Below the pieces are notes generated by a model. That model worked only from the letters and a program-made list of their open reading frames with translations, was not told the origin of the DNA and made no database searches. Position numbers and translations under genes: made by a program. A DNA stretch of 40,000 bases from Pseudomonadota bacterium (lineage in GTDB: Bacteria; Pseudomonadota; Gammaproteobacteria; UBA9339), in NCBI GenBank assembly GCA_021781615.1, contig JAJXWM010000006.1, positions 1 to 40,000 of the forward strand, in the 5' to 3' direction. Positions 7,822-16,435 of this stretch are shown piece by piece; within the stretch, counting starts at the first letter, position 1, and the number at the start of each line of letters is the position of its first letter.

Positions 7822-9360
7822 ATGAAAAATCACTACTACTACGATGTATTAATTATCGGCAGCGGCGCAGCAGGATTGACTTTGGCCTTGAGTCTAGCTA
7901 AACATTGCAAAATTGCTATCTTATCTAAAGGCCAAATCAATGAAGGTAATACCATGTATGCCCAAGGAGGAATTGCTGCGGTAATAGACAATGAAGACAG
8001 CATTGAATCGCACATTAAAGATACTCTTATATCCGGCGCTGGTTTGTGTGATGAAGATGTTGTCCGGTTTGTAGCAACGAATGCTAAAGATGCCATTAAG
8101 TGGTTGGTCGAGCAAGGAGTATCCTTTACTACTACCAACGAAAATGTTTTCCATCTTACCCGCGAGGGTGGACATAGTCATCGCCGTGTATTACACGCTG
8201 CGGACGCTACCGGAGCAGAAATTGAAACTAAGCTAGTAAAACAGGTAAAAAAAACGCCTGCTGATATTTTTACCGAACATGTCGCAATCAATCTAATTAA
8301 GCAAGATGGACGATGCACCGGCGCATATGTATTAGATAACTTACAAAATATAGTAAAAACTTTTCAGGCTAAGTTCGTGGTATTAGCCACTGGCGGAGCA
8401 AGTAAAGTCTACCTCTATACCACCAACCCTGACTGCTCAAGTGGTGATGGTATCGCTATGGCCTGGCGCGCTGGGTGTAAAATTGCCAATATGGAGTTTA
8501 ATCAATTTCATCCTACCTGCCTTTACCACCCCTATGCCAAGTCGTTCTTAATTTCTGAAGCGGTTCGCGGCGAAGGGGGAAAACTAGTATTACCAAATGG
8601 CGAACATTTCATGCCAAAATTCGATAAACGAGCTGATTTGGCACCACGAGATATCGTTACGAGAGCCATCGACTTCGAGATGAAGCGCTTAGGAACAAAC
8701 TGTGTCTACCTAGACATAAGTCATAAACCAGCGAATTTTATCAAAGAACATTTTCCTAATATCCACAAACGCTGCCTGGAGTTAGGGATAGACATAACCA
8801 AAAATCTAATTCCCGTGGTTCCTGCCGCCCACTATACCTGCGGTGGAGTTGTTGTTGATAAGCGTGGTTGCACTACTCTACCTGGACTTTATGCACTTGG
8901 AGAAACCTCGTGCACTGGCCTGCATGGCGCTAACCGGATCGCTAGTAACTCTCTATTGGAATGCATCGTTTATGGAAAAGCAGCTAGTGATGATATAAAA
9001 AAACAACTTTCTCAAACTGAATTAACATCTCAACCGGCAGCACCGTGGGACGAAGGACAAGTAACAGATTCTGACGAAGCGGTCGTGGTAACCCACAATT
9101 GGGGAGAAATACGCCACCTAATGTGGGACTATGTTGGCATTGTATGTACTAACAAGAGGTTAGAGCGCGCACATCGTAGAATAGAGCTGCTAAAGTCAGA
9201 AATTCAAGAATACTATTCCAAATTCAAAGTGAACAAAAACCTAATTGAACTACGCAACCTAGTAGTAGTAGCCGATATAATAATCAATGCCGCGACAGCC
9301 AGAAAACAAAATTGTGGGCTGTATTATAACCTGGATCTGCAACCCAGCCCTGCACCGTAA
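7822..9360 (+). CDS. nadB: L-aspartate oxidase
   Basis: Flavoprotein catalysing L-aspartate to iminoaspartate, the first step of de novo NAD synthesis. The N-terminus has the FAD-binding [13 protein letters not shown]. Family landmarks follow in order: [60 protein letters not shown] and [20 protein letters not shown]. The C-terminal helical domain ends GLYYNLDL, as usual. An in-frame ATG at 7777 would add 15 residues; I prefer 7822 because it puts the flavin motif at the family's usual distance from the start, though neither site has a strong Shine-Dalgarno. NadA and NadC are not in the window. Confidence 0.95.
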   Translation: MKNHYYYDVLIIGSGAAGLTLALSLAKHCKIAILSKGQINEGNTMYAQGGIAAVIDNEDSIESHIKDTLISGAGLCDEDVVRFVATNAKDAIKWLVEQGVSFTTTNENVFHLTREGGHSHRRVLHAADATGAEIETKLVKQVKKTPADIFTEHVAINLIKQDGRCTGAYVLDNLQNIVKTFQAKFVVLATGGASKVYLYTTNPDCSSGDGIAMAWRAGCKIANMEFNQFHPTCLYHPYAKSFLISEAVRGEGGKLVLPNGEHFMPKFDKRADLAPRDIVTRAIDFEMKRLGTNCVYLDISHKPANFIKEHFPNIHKRCLELGIDITKNLIPVVPAAHYTCGGVVVDKRGCTTLPGLYALGETSCTGLHGANRIASNSLLECIVYGKAASDDIKKQLSQTELTSQPAAPWDEGQVTDSDEAVVVTHNWGEIRHLMWDYVGIVCTNKRLERAHRRIELLKSEIQEYYSKFKVNKNLIELRNLVVVADIIINAATARKQNCGLYYNLDLQPSPAP

Positions 9361-9410
9361 AAGCTTGTCCCGTTATGTTTCTAAACGGGAACGCAGCTTA
9401 GACTGGGCTG
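9340..9410. terminator. Large inverted repeat at the nadB 3' end
   Basis: CCAGCCC at the end of nadB pairs with GGGCTGG near 9404-9410. Nested inside are AAGCT/AGCTT and the strong stem TCCCGTT (9368-9374) with AACGGGA (9384-9390). No T-run follows, so termination is inferred from the hairpin and from the convergent gene arrangement. Confidence 0.45.
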
Positions 9411-9457
9411 GTGAGGCATTTGGCCCTTACAGAGCTGAACTTTTATTTTAAAAATAA

Positions 9458-9895
9458 TTATGCCGGATATGCGAACTCTTTCAAGCTAGAACTCAACTTA
9501 TTCAAACTATACCTAGTATAGTCCTTCGATAGATGAGTTACTTTTAAGTTGGCTATAACATGTAACTGCTTGTTTAATAAACCATAAAAATGAGCTGGCG
9601 CCACTATCAGCAAATTTTGAAATTTATGCTGATCCCAACCAACTTTTAATTCACGAACTAATTGCGTAGCAAAATGATCTGCCTCAACCACCTTAGGATC
9701 ATGGTTACTATAAGCACCGTGAACACCAGAGTCGGTTTTATAATGCCCAGGCTTATCCGACATTAGGTCTGAAATCTTCTTACGACTCTCAGGATGAGAT
9801 AATTTACGCATGAGCTTTATTTCCCCCGTACGCAAACTATCAGTAGTTAAAATCTTTGCATCTGCGGAATTCGCAACTAGAATCCATGTTTTCAT
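9458..9895 (-). CDS. Host-attachment-family protein (PF10116-like)
   Basis: A 145-residue soluble protein that starts MKTWILVANSADAKIL, the typical opening of the 'protein required for attachment to host cells' family. The rest shows the family layout: a central HPESRKKISDLMSDKPGHYK segment, EADHFATQLVRELK, then a LLIVAPAHFYGLL strand-loop resembling eRF1 domain 2/3 folds. The family name comes from one Agrobacterium-type phenotype and the molecular role is unclear. I chose the ATG at 9895 because GAGGTGG lies 6 nt upstream; a longer frame to 9967 lacks a site. It converges on nadB. Confidence 0.75.
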   Translation of the reverse strand: MKTWILVANSADAKILTTDSLRTGEIKLMRKLSHPESRKKISDLMSDKPGHYKTDSGVHGAYSNHDPKVVEADHFATQLVRELKVGWDQHKFQNLLIVAPAHFYGLLNKQLHVIANLKVTHLSKDYTRYSLNKLSSSLKEFAYPA

Positions 9896-9937
9896 TTTTA
9901 TCCACCTCTTATTGTCTTTACAAAAAAATAATGGCTC

Positions 9938-9967
9938 ATTATAATCTGTTATATAGCTTCTCAGCAA
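9938..9967 (-). promoter_or_regulatory. Probable sigma-70 promoter for the host-attachment-family gene
   Basis: On the minus strand TTGCTG is followed 18 nt later by a perfect TATAAT, about 45-70 bases before the chosen start. It lies in the divergent spacer shared with the pilus operon. The operon's own promoter is less clear: a TATAAT at 10022-10027 has only poor -35 matches. Confidence 0.45.
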
Positions 9968-10058
9968 GCTAAGGATAAATCAAAAAGCTTAATTGTTGTT
10001 TATTTGTAATAAAATTTAATATATAATTGAAAACAAACAAATTTATAGGGGAAGAAAT

Positions 10059-10976
10059 TTGGAATCATTGATAAGTTCAGGTCATGGACTATGCTCGATA
10101 GAGCTCGGACCAGAAGGGATTGCTTTCGCAAACGCCCCCAATCCGAACAACCTTGAAATATCCGCCTGTGGTTTTTATCCGTATCAGTTTGGCAGCTCTC
10201 CCGATGTCAGCAAACTTAGGGATCAGTTGCTCCAGGTAGTAAGCCAAAATGGTCTTAAAAAAACAAAATGTGTATGGATTTTACACCCAAGTTATTACCG
10301 CTTAACCCTCATCGGCACCCCTAACGTACCACAAGCAGAGTACAAAAAAGCGATACGCTGGCAGATAAAAGATATAATAAATTATTCCCTCGAAGATACG
10401 GCAGTTGATATTTTCTACCCTGATGAACCAGAAAGAAGCTTAAAAAAGATTTATGTCATCGCCGCCCAAAGTAGTTTCCTGAAAAATATCGCTAATACTA
10501 TCCAAGATTGCGGTTTATATCTTGAAGCCATTGATACTCGTGAGTTTGCCATTCGCAATCTAATTACCGATCTGAGCAAGCCCGGGGAAACTACCGGCCT
10601 GCTGAACATAATAGATGAAAGCTGCCTAATGATGTCTGTAAAACAATCTAACGTCCAGTTTGTACGTCGCTTTCCTGTAAATGCTAACAATATAAAAGCT
10701 GGTAATTACAGCGATTTAATGTCTGAGATACAACGATCATTTAATTACTGTCAAACTGAGTTAAAACAAGAAATCCCAACAAAATTCGTGATACCACCAG
10801 ACGCTATACTCGATAAAAACGTGGCACAAGAAATCGCAAAAAACCTAAATAAAGAAGTAAATATTTTAAACCTACAAGAAGTGGTTCGTTACAAAAAACC
10901 GCTAGACCAACAAATGGAGCCTCGTTGTTGGATTGCGATCGGCGGAGTATTACGTAACGCAAGACAGAGTAAATAA
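10059..10976 (+). CDS. mshI: MSHA biogenesis protein MshI (PilM-like actin fold)
   Basis: A 305-residue cytoplasmic protein that in type IV pilus systems forms the inner-membrane assembly platform with PilN/PilO-type partners. The GLCSIELGPEGIAFA opening is the first phosphate-binding-like strand of the PilM/MshI fold. A later IRWQIKDIINYSLEDTAVD segment and the C-terminal IAIGGVLR complete the domain. The start is TTG, chosen because AGGGGA is placed ideally and no ATG fits. It is the first gene of the operon and the next gene begins 2 bases after its stop. Confidence 0.8.
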   Translation: MESLISSGHGLCSIELGPEGIAFANAPNPNNLEISACGFYPYQFGSSPDVSKLRDQLLQVVSQNGLKKTKCVWILHPSYYRLTLIGTPNVPQAEYKKAIRWQIKDIINYSLEDTAVDIFYPDEPERSLKKIYVIAAQSSFLKNIANTIQDCGLYLEAIDTREFAIRNLITDLSKPGETTGLLNIIDESCLMMSVKQSNVQFVRRFPVNANNIKAGNYSDLMSEIQRSFNYCQTELKQEIPTKFVIPPDAILDKNVAQEIAKNLNKEVNILNLQEVVRYKKPLDQQMEPRCWIAIGGVLRNARQSK

Positions 10977-10978
10977 CA

Positions 10979-11554
10979 ATGACACAAAATATTAACTTAT
11001 TGACTGAACTATCAATTCAACCAGTCTCCGCACTGAATAGTAGGCTTATGGGGCAGACCGCAATTATCTGGACCCTCCTCCTTGTTTTGCTTTATGTTAC
11101 AACCACCACCATTAACTCCAGCAAAGAACGAACTCTAACCCTTATGGAAATGACGCAAAGAGATCTTTTAGCAAAAATTCAAAATTACAATGCGCAATTA
11201 GCTCCCTACGCAGAAGAAAGCTACTTAGACCTAAAGAGCCTAGCGCTTAACTCAACTGGTAGCAGAGGTTTTTATAACTATCTCAAAGACCTAGCAATGC
11301 TCACTCCGCACGGAGTATGGTTAGACCGTCTCAGCATCTCAGAAATTGATGACACCGTAGCTATTGAAGGAAATACAGTTGCCTCTTCAGGCGTTTCAGC
11401 ATTACTTGACTCCTTAGCAAAATCATCCAGTTTTCGCAACAGAAAACTTGACACCGTGCAACTAGAAAAAACTCAAGATTCTAATAATATACATTTTACC
11501 GTAAGTAACGTTGCAGGAACTACAACCACTCCGACCACAAACAAAACACCATGA
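10979..11554 (+). CDS. PilN-like pilus assembly protein (second MshI-type subunit)
   Basis: A 191-residue bitopic membrane protein. The short cytoplasmic N-terminus contains QNINLLTEL, matching the PilN 'INLLP' segment that docks onto PilM. A transmembrane helix at about residues 28-42 (AIIWTLLLVLLYVTT) and a coiled-coil and periplasmic ferredoxin-like domain (LTPHGVWLDRLSISEIDDTVAIEG) follow. This position corresponds to the gene often called mshI2 in Shewanella. The stop overlaps the next start by 4 bases (ATGA), which implies translational coupling. Confidence 0.75.
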   Translation: MTQNINLLTELSIQPVSALNSRLMGQTAIIWTLLLVLLYVTTTTINSSKERTLTLMEMTQRDLLAKIQNYNAQLAPYAEESYLDLKSLALNSTGSRGFYNYLKDLAMLTPHGVWLDRLSISEIDDTVAIEGNTVASSGVSALLDSLAKSSSFRNRKLDTVQLEKTQDSNNIHFTVSNVAGTTTTPTTNKTP

Positions 11555-12153
11555 ACGCACTATTAATAAAATATTATCGTACTATTGATCAACTACCAAC
11601 CACAGCGAGGTCGATGATCCTGGCTACCGTGTTGGGACTGATTTTCATAATTTGGTATTATGGTTTTTGGCAAACATTACATAACTCAGCAACAGCCACT
11701 ACTAATAAAATAGAATCATTAAAACCTTTGATTGCCAAACTCGAAGAACAAGCCAAAAATCTAGAAAAAGAACTTAAAGAAAAAAAAGCAGCTTTTGGCG
11801 AGAATGCACCACCACCTACCTCGGTAGCTGCCATACTATCGCCTCATAAAACCAGCAAGGTTTTAAACGACATGCTAATGGCCAATAGTAAGCTAGTTCT
11901 AATACAGCTAAAAAATATTCCGCCGAAAGAAACCGTGCTTCCTCAAAACAACAGCAAAATTTTCGAACACGGAATTGTAGTAAAATTCTCAGGAGATTAC
12001 TTCTCCACCATGCACTATCTAGAAACCCTTGAGAAACTAAAATGGAAGATTTTTTGGGATAAATTGGAGTACAAAGTAACGCAATATCCTATGGCAGAAA
12101 TAACTTTGTCCGTTCATACCATAAGTAATACAGGTGATTGGATCCATGTGTAA
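11551..12153 (+). CDS. mshJ: MSHA biogenesis protein MshJ (PilO-like)
   Basis: A 200-residue bitopic inner-membrane protein. One helix at about residues 22-38 (ILATVLGLIFIIWYYGFW) precedes a coiled coil rich in Lys and Glu (KLEEQAKNLEKELKEKKAAF). The periplasmic domain has HGIVVKFSGDYFSTMHYLETLEKL, typical of PilO/MshJ. It should heterodimerise with the PilN-like protein encoded just upstream. Its start overlaps the upstream stop, and its end overlaps the start of mshK. Confidence 0.75.
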   Translation: MNALLIKYYRTIDQLPTTARSMILATVLGLIFIIWYYGFWQTLHNSATATTNKIESLKPLIAKLEEQAKNLEKELKEKKAAFGENAPPPTSVAAILSPHKTSKVLNDMLMANSKLVLIQLKNIPPKETVLPQNNSKIFEHGIVVKFSGDYFSTMHYLETLEKLKWKIFWDKLEYKVTQYPMAEITLSVHTISNTGDWIHV

Positions 12154-12520
12154 CAAAACAAGTAGATTAATAGTACTGGGTATCTTGGGATTATTCTTTC
12201 AGTCAGCCAGCATTTACGCCGAAGAAGAGCTGCGTGATCCAACCCAACCATCTTCATACTCCGACACTGTCGTAACCAGCATGCCAAGCAGCGACATAGT
12301 GATTACCGCCACCTTCATAAGTAAAGATCATAAATCTGTTATGATTGGCAATCATAATTTTACCCTCGGCGAGAAAGTATCTGGATTGCTCATTACTGGC
12401 ATTGATGCAAATGGCATCACTGTAAAAAACGATGACGGTAGCGAACGTAAAATTATCATGCCGATTCCAACCATCAAATTATTGACAAATACAAACAAAA
12501 AAGAGGAAGCAAAGCCGTGA
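12146..12520 (+). CDS. mshK: MSHA biogenesis protein MshK (PilP-like)
   Basis: A 124-residue exported protein. A signal peptide (LIVLGILGLFFQSASIYA) is followed by EEELRDPTQPS, the family hallmark 'DPTRPP'-like segment. A small beta domain follows (ISKDHKSVMIGNHNFTLGEKVSGLLITGIDANGITVKND) that resembles the PilP/GspC homology region and should link the platform to the secretin. An in-frame GTG at 12134 would add four residues without a better binding site. The gene overlaps mshJ by 8 bases and mshL by 4 bases (GTGA). Confidence 0.75.
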   Translation: MCNKTSRLIVLGILGLFFQSASIYAEEELRDPTQPSSYSDTVVTSMPSSDIVITATFISKDHKSVMIGNHNFTLGEKVSGLLITGIDANGITVKNDDGSERKIIMPIPTIKLLTNTNKKEEAKP

Positions 12521-14235
12521 AAACCTGGACCAAAAAATATCTTACTCTCTTAGCGGTGTGCGTTTTATTATTAGTAAATGCTTGCACCATTACTGAACCA
12601 ACCGGCACTAGCGCCGAAAGCGCCATCGAAAAAGCTTTGGCTGATGGACTAAAAGCCAATAACGCCCTTAGTGGTTCGCATAAAAAAAACAAAGCTTTGC
12701 CGCTGTCTTTACAAAAAGCACTGATGCCAGACATTACTATACCTACCAGCAATCTATCGGATATAGCTAGTGATAAACAAGAACCTCGATTTGATATCGC
12801 AGTAAGCAATGTTCCGGCTAAAGATTTTTTCATGGGATTAGTAAAAGACACCAAATATAATATTACTATCAACTCGCAAGTAACCGGCAATATCTCGCTA
12901 GAATTAAAATCGGTAACTGTACCACAAACAATGGATGCCATTAGAGACAATTACGGGTTCGAATATGAAAGAACATCATATGGGTATAAAATTTTTCCTC
13001 GCCGCCTTGAAACAAGAGTGTTCCAAATTAATTACCTAGATTTTGATCGCGGCGGCCAGTCGCAAACAACTGTTGGATCAGGCCAAATCACTAATACCGT
13101 ACAAAATACTCTTACATCCTCCGGCGTTAGCTCTTCACAACAATCAGGATCAACGCCCAGCGGAATAGTGCAAACCTCCTCGACCTCCAAATTCTGGGAT
13201 ATGCTAAAAGAAAACTTAACAACCCTCATTGGCATTGCCGAGGGAAGATCAGTGGTAGTCAATCAAAAATCGGGAACAATTATTGTGCGAGCTTATCCTG
13301 AAGAGTTGCGCTATGTCGCACAATATCTAGACAAGGTACAAAACATTATCATGAGACAAGTAATCATTGAAGCCAAGATCCTTGAAGTTCAGTTAAATGC
13401 CAACTTCCAAAATGGAATAAACTGGAAAATATTGGGATTACAGCAAGGGGAGGTTTCTCCAGCAGGTGCAACTCCCAATTACAGCGCCTCGAACGGCAAC
13501 GACGGATTGGAAAAATTTGGCGGTAATATCGTTAGCTATCTAAGCCTAAATGCTTCAGGTAAAGGCGGCGCCTTTAGTTCAGCAATTAGCTTGCTCAATA
13601 CGCAAGGAAAAGTAAATGTATTATCAAGCCCGAAAATTGCCACCATCAACAATCAAAAAGCAGTCATCAAGGTTGGCAATGACGACTTCTTTATTACTAA
13701 TGTCAGTAGTAATACTAGTAGCTCTGGCAGCAGCAATCCAACTCAACAAGCAACCGTAACCTTCACTCCATTTTTCTCCGGGATCTCTTTAGATGTCACC
13801 CCCCAAATTGATGAAAACGATTATATAACAATGCATATTCATCCAATAATTAGTGACGTCAGGTCAAAACAAATGACAGCAACAGTTTACAATCAATCGC
13901 TGGATGTACCATTGGCTTCAAGCGAAACCAGAGAATCAGATAGTGTAGTACGCGCTAAAAATGGGCAGGTAATTATTATTGGTGGCTTGATGCAAAGTAA
14001 GGCTAGAGATATCAACGCATCAACACCAGGATTAGATCGCTTACCAACTGTTGGCGGCTTGTTTAAAAATAGAAACAAAATAGCAACCAAAACTGAGATC
14101 GTAATATTATTGCGGCCAATACTTACTGGCAGCGCCGAGAGCTGGCGACAACAGCTACAGGAAGCGGCAACTGGCTTTAAAAACATGAAAGGTACTTTTT
14201 CTTATGATGTCGCCTCCCCTAAGGAAAAACACTAA
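12517..14235 (+). CDS. mshL: MSHA secretin MshL (outer-membrane pore lipoprotein)
   Basis: A 572-residue secretin, the outer-membrane channel for the pilus. The GTG start is supported by GAGGA about 8 nt upstream and overlaps the mshK stop. The N-terminal hydrophobic segment ends in a lipobox-like VNAC (Cys23). An STN/N-domain (FDIAVSNVPAKDFFMGLVKD) follows, then a Ser/Thr/Gly/Gln-rich linker at about residues 178-225, a second N domain (SGTIIVRAYPEELRYVAQYL), and the secretin domain (KVNVLSSPKIATINNQKA to TPGLDRLPTVGGLFK and TEIVILLRPIL). The length and layout are normal for MshL. Confidence 0.9.
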   Translation: MKTWTKKYLTLLAVCVLLLVNACTITEPTGTSAESAIEKALADGLKANNALSGSHKKNKALPLSLQKALMPDITIPTSNLSDIASDKQEPRFDIAVSNVPAKDFFMGLVKDTKYNITINSQVTGNISLELKSVTVPQTMDAIRDNYGFEYERTSYGYKIFPRRLETRVFQINYLDFDRGGQSQTTVGSGQITNTVQNTLTSSGVSSSQQSGSTPSGIVQTSSTSKFWDMLKENLTTLIGIAEGRSVVVNQKSGTIIVRAYPEELRYVAQYLDKVQNIIMRQVIIEAKILEVQLNANFQNGINWKILGLQQGEVSPAGATPNYSASNGNDGLEKFGGNIVSYLSLNASGKGGAFSSAISLLNTQGKVNVLSSPKIATINNQKAVIKVGNDDFFITNVSSNTSSSGSSNPTQQATVTFTPFFSGISLDVTPQIDENDYITMHIHPIISDVRSKQMTATVYNQSLDVPLASSETRESDSVVRAKNGQVIIIGGLMQSKARDINASTPGLDRLPTVGGLFKNRNKIATKTEIVILLRPILTGSAESWRQQLQEAATGFKNMKGTFSYDVASPKEKH

Positions 14236-14262
14236 AAGTGATTAAAAAATGGAAAAAAGTTT

Positions 14263-15192
14263 ATGTACTTAAAACACTTTGGGTTTAATGAGTTTCCTTT
14301 TTCATTAACTCCCAACTTGCGTTTTTTTTGCGGCTTAGAAGCCTATAAAGAAGCGCTTGACGTTATCACCGTAAGCCTACAAAACGGCGAAGGTTTTATT
14401 AAAATCACCGGCGAGGTCGGCACCGGTAAAACTCTGCTTTGCCGCAAGCTGCTAAACAGCTTAGGCAATGAGTACGTAACCGTCTACATCTTTAATGCAA
14501 CCTTAGACATCTTCAATCTCCAAAAAGCCATTGCTCACGAATTAGAAATGCCGGTACCAAAAAACATTGATCACCATGACCTGATCACGCTTATAACTGA
14601 AAAATTAATCAGTTTACATAAACAAGGTAAAAAAACGGTGATCATTGTCGATGAAGCTCATACCTTAACTGATCAAACCCTTGAGGGACTACGCCTTTTA
14701 AGCAACCTAGAAATGGAATCAAGCAAATTGGTACAAATTGTTTTAGTTGGCCAACCAGAATTAAATAAGAAGCTAAAAAAAACTCATCTCCGCCAATTAG
14801 AACAACGGATAATGTTTTCTTACCACTTACCAACACTACGTAACAAAGAAGAGCTCTTATCCTATATTTGTCATCGCTTAGCTGCCGCTGGTTACCCTGC
14901 CCCCTACAGCACCATAATATCACCAAAAACAATAAAATTACTATTCAAAACCAGCCGTGGTATTCCTCGCCTGGTTAATATCCTGTGCCATAAAGCATTC
15001 TTACTCACCTATGGTTATAATAAAAAAATCGTAGGAATTAACGCCATAAAAATGGCTATTGCTGATACCGAAAATGTAGCTACACCAGCAATGACTACAA
15101 CATATTATTACATATTAAAGGTTGTCCTTATCTCATTATTAATAACAATAACTATTGGAGCCGGTAGTAAATTACTATCTTTAGTACTATGA
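14263..15192 (+). CDS. mshM: MSHA biogenesis ATPase MshM (ExeA-like AAA protein)
   Basis: A 309-residue AAA ATPase. The MYLKHFGFNEFPFSLTPN opening is the ExeA/MshM signature. Walker A is GEVGTGKT (residues 50-57) and Walker B is VIIVDE (126-131). A C-terminal transmembrane helix runs from about residue 286 to 306. ExeA partners help the secretin cross the peptidoglycan, so a role in MshL assembly is expected. The stop overlaps the start of mshN (ATGA). The ribosome-binding site is only moderate (GGAAAA). Confidence 0.85.
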   Translation: MYLKHFGFNEFPFSLTPNLRFFCGLEAYKEALDVITVSLQNGEGFIKITGEVGTGKTLLCRKLLNSLGNEYVTVYIFNATLDIFNLQKAIAHELEMPVPKNIDHHDLITLITEKLISLHKQGKKTVIIVDEAHTLTDQTLEGLRLLSNLEMESSKLVQIVLVGQPELNKKLKKTHLRQLEQRIMFSYHLPTLRNKEELLSYICHRLAAAGYPAPYSTIISPKTIKLLFKTSRGIPRLVNILCHKAFLLTYGYNKKIVGINAIKMAIADTENVATPAMTTTYYYILKVVLISLLITITIGAGSKLLSLVL

Positions 15193-16421
15193 GCCTAATT
15201 AACAACGTATTAAACGAATTAGAGAAAAACAAAAGAAAAGCTTCCGACGAACAGCAGGCAGTATTAACTAGCGTAATCCCAACCATCAAAAAACAAAAAG
15301 GGATGGCGGGCTGGAAACTTATATACTGGCTAATGATTTTAGCAATAGCTTTTGGTGTTACCTGGCATTACCGACCACATCTTGCAATTTTAAAAGAAAA
15401 AATATTTGTTAAACTAGCCCACAAAAATAAAACCCTGGCAGCGATTAAAGTGCAACCGAAATCAGCAACTCCAATTGCACCCAAACCCCAACCACCAGCG
15501 TCAGCAATCAAACTACAAAATATTGCCCTAGAGCAAAAAGATAATAAAACAATCTTAGATTTTATTTTAAGTGCACCGACCACCTACTATGTTGAACATA
15601 GCTCCGAGCAACAGTTCTCTCTTACGTTAAATAATACCGACATAGCTGGTAACTTACCGATCGCCCTTGAGAACTCCTTTATCATTTCTTTTGCCACCAA
15701 ACAGAATAACAATAATATCGTAAGCTCTATTACGCTGCTTCCTAATACAAAAATTGAAACGTTGCAATTGATTAACCAACCAACGCCGCATTTACATTTA
15801 GTATTTTCTAATCCACAACTAAGCAAAAGCACTTTAGCTAAAACCCCGGTACCACTTCCTCCCGAAGAAGAGATCATCGATCGTTATCAAGACATTCAAC
15901 AACTGCTCGCGCAAAATAAAATCTCAAATACCATTCAAAAGTTACACCTATTTATTGGTGATTTCCCCGACCATAACCAGGCACGGCTACTGCTAGCTTC
16001 TCTCTTAATCAAAGATGGGCGCCTACAAAAAGCAGACGACGTTTTAATGGCTGGTCTAAACAAATATGGCAGCTATCTTCCCTTCATTAAACTTAAAGCC
16101 CATATTTTAATTAAACAAAATAAAGACCAGGCGGCTATCGATCTTCTCCAAAAAAACATTACTATGGCTGCCAACGATGAAGAGTATTTAGCTCTCCTTG
16201 CAGCTCTCTATCAACAACAAGAATCTTTCATGCTTGCAGCTGAAACATATAACCAACTAACGAAGATTCAACCAGAACAACCTTCTTGGTGGTTAGGCTT
16301 AGGAATTGCCTTAGAATCTGCTGGCAAAATGAATGCCGCAAGAGAGGCCTATCAACGCGCTTATAATTCATCTGACGCGTCGTCTGAATTAGGCACCTTT
16401 TTATACAATAAAATAAAATAA
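15189..16421 (+). CDS. mshN: MSHA biogenesis protein MshN (TPR, bitopic)
   Basis: A 410-residue protein. The N-terminus MSLINNVLNELEKNKRK is the characteristic MshN/GspB-type cytoplasmic anchor. A transmembrane helix follows at about residues 43-59 (KLIYWLMILAIAFGVTW). A Pro/Ala/Lys-rich linker and a beta-rich region (SAPTTYYVEHSSEQQFSLTL) resembling an AMIN domain come next. The C-terminal third holds tetratricopeptide-like helical pairs (NQARLLLASLLIKDGRLQKA, then PSWWLGLGIALESAGKMNAA). It probably works with MshM at the periplasmic face. The gap to mshE is 14 bp. Confidence 0.8.
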   Translation: MSLINNVLNELEKNKRKASDEQQAVLTSVIPTIKKQKGMAGWKLIYWLMILAIAFGVTWHYRPHLAILKEKIFVKLAHKNKTLAAIKVQPKSATPIAPKPQPPASAIKLQNIALEQKDNKTILDFILSAPTTYYVEHSSEQQFSLTLNNTDIAGNLPIALENSFIISFATKQNNNNIVSSITLLPNTKIETLQLINQPTPHLHLVFSNPQLSKSTLAKTPVPLPPEEEIIDRYQDIQQLLAQNKISNTIQKLHLFIGDFPDHNQARLLLASLLIKDGRLQKADDVLMAGLNKYGSYLPFIKLKAHILIKQNKDQAAIDLLQKNITMAANDEEYLALLAALYQQQESFMLAAETYNQLTKIQPEQPSWWLGLGIALESAGKMNAAREAYQRAYNSSDASSELGTFLYNKIK

Positions 16422-16435
16422 TAGAAAGTTGTTTT

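Noticed and set aside
12474-12950. 158-codon minus-strand frame inside mshK/mshL
   Set aside because: It is antisense to strongly supported pilus genes and is a codon-bias shadow.
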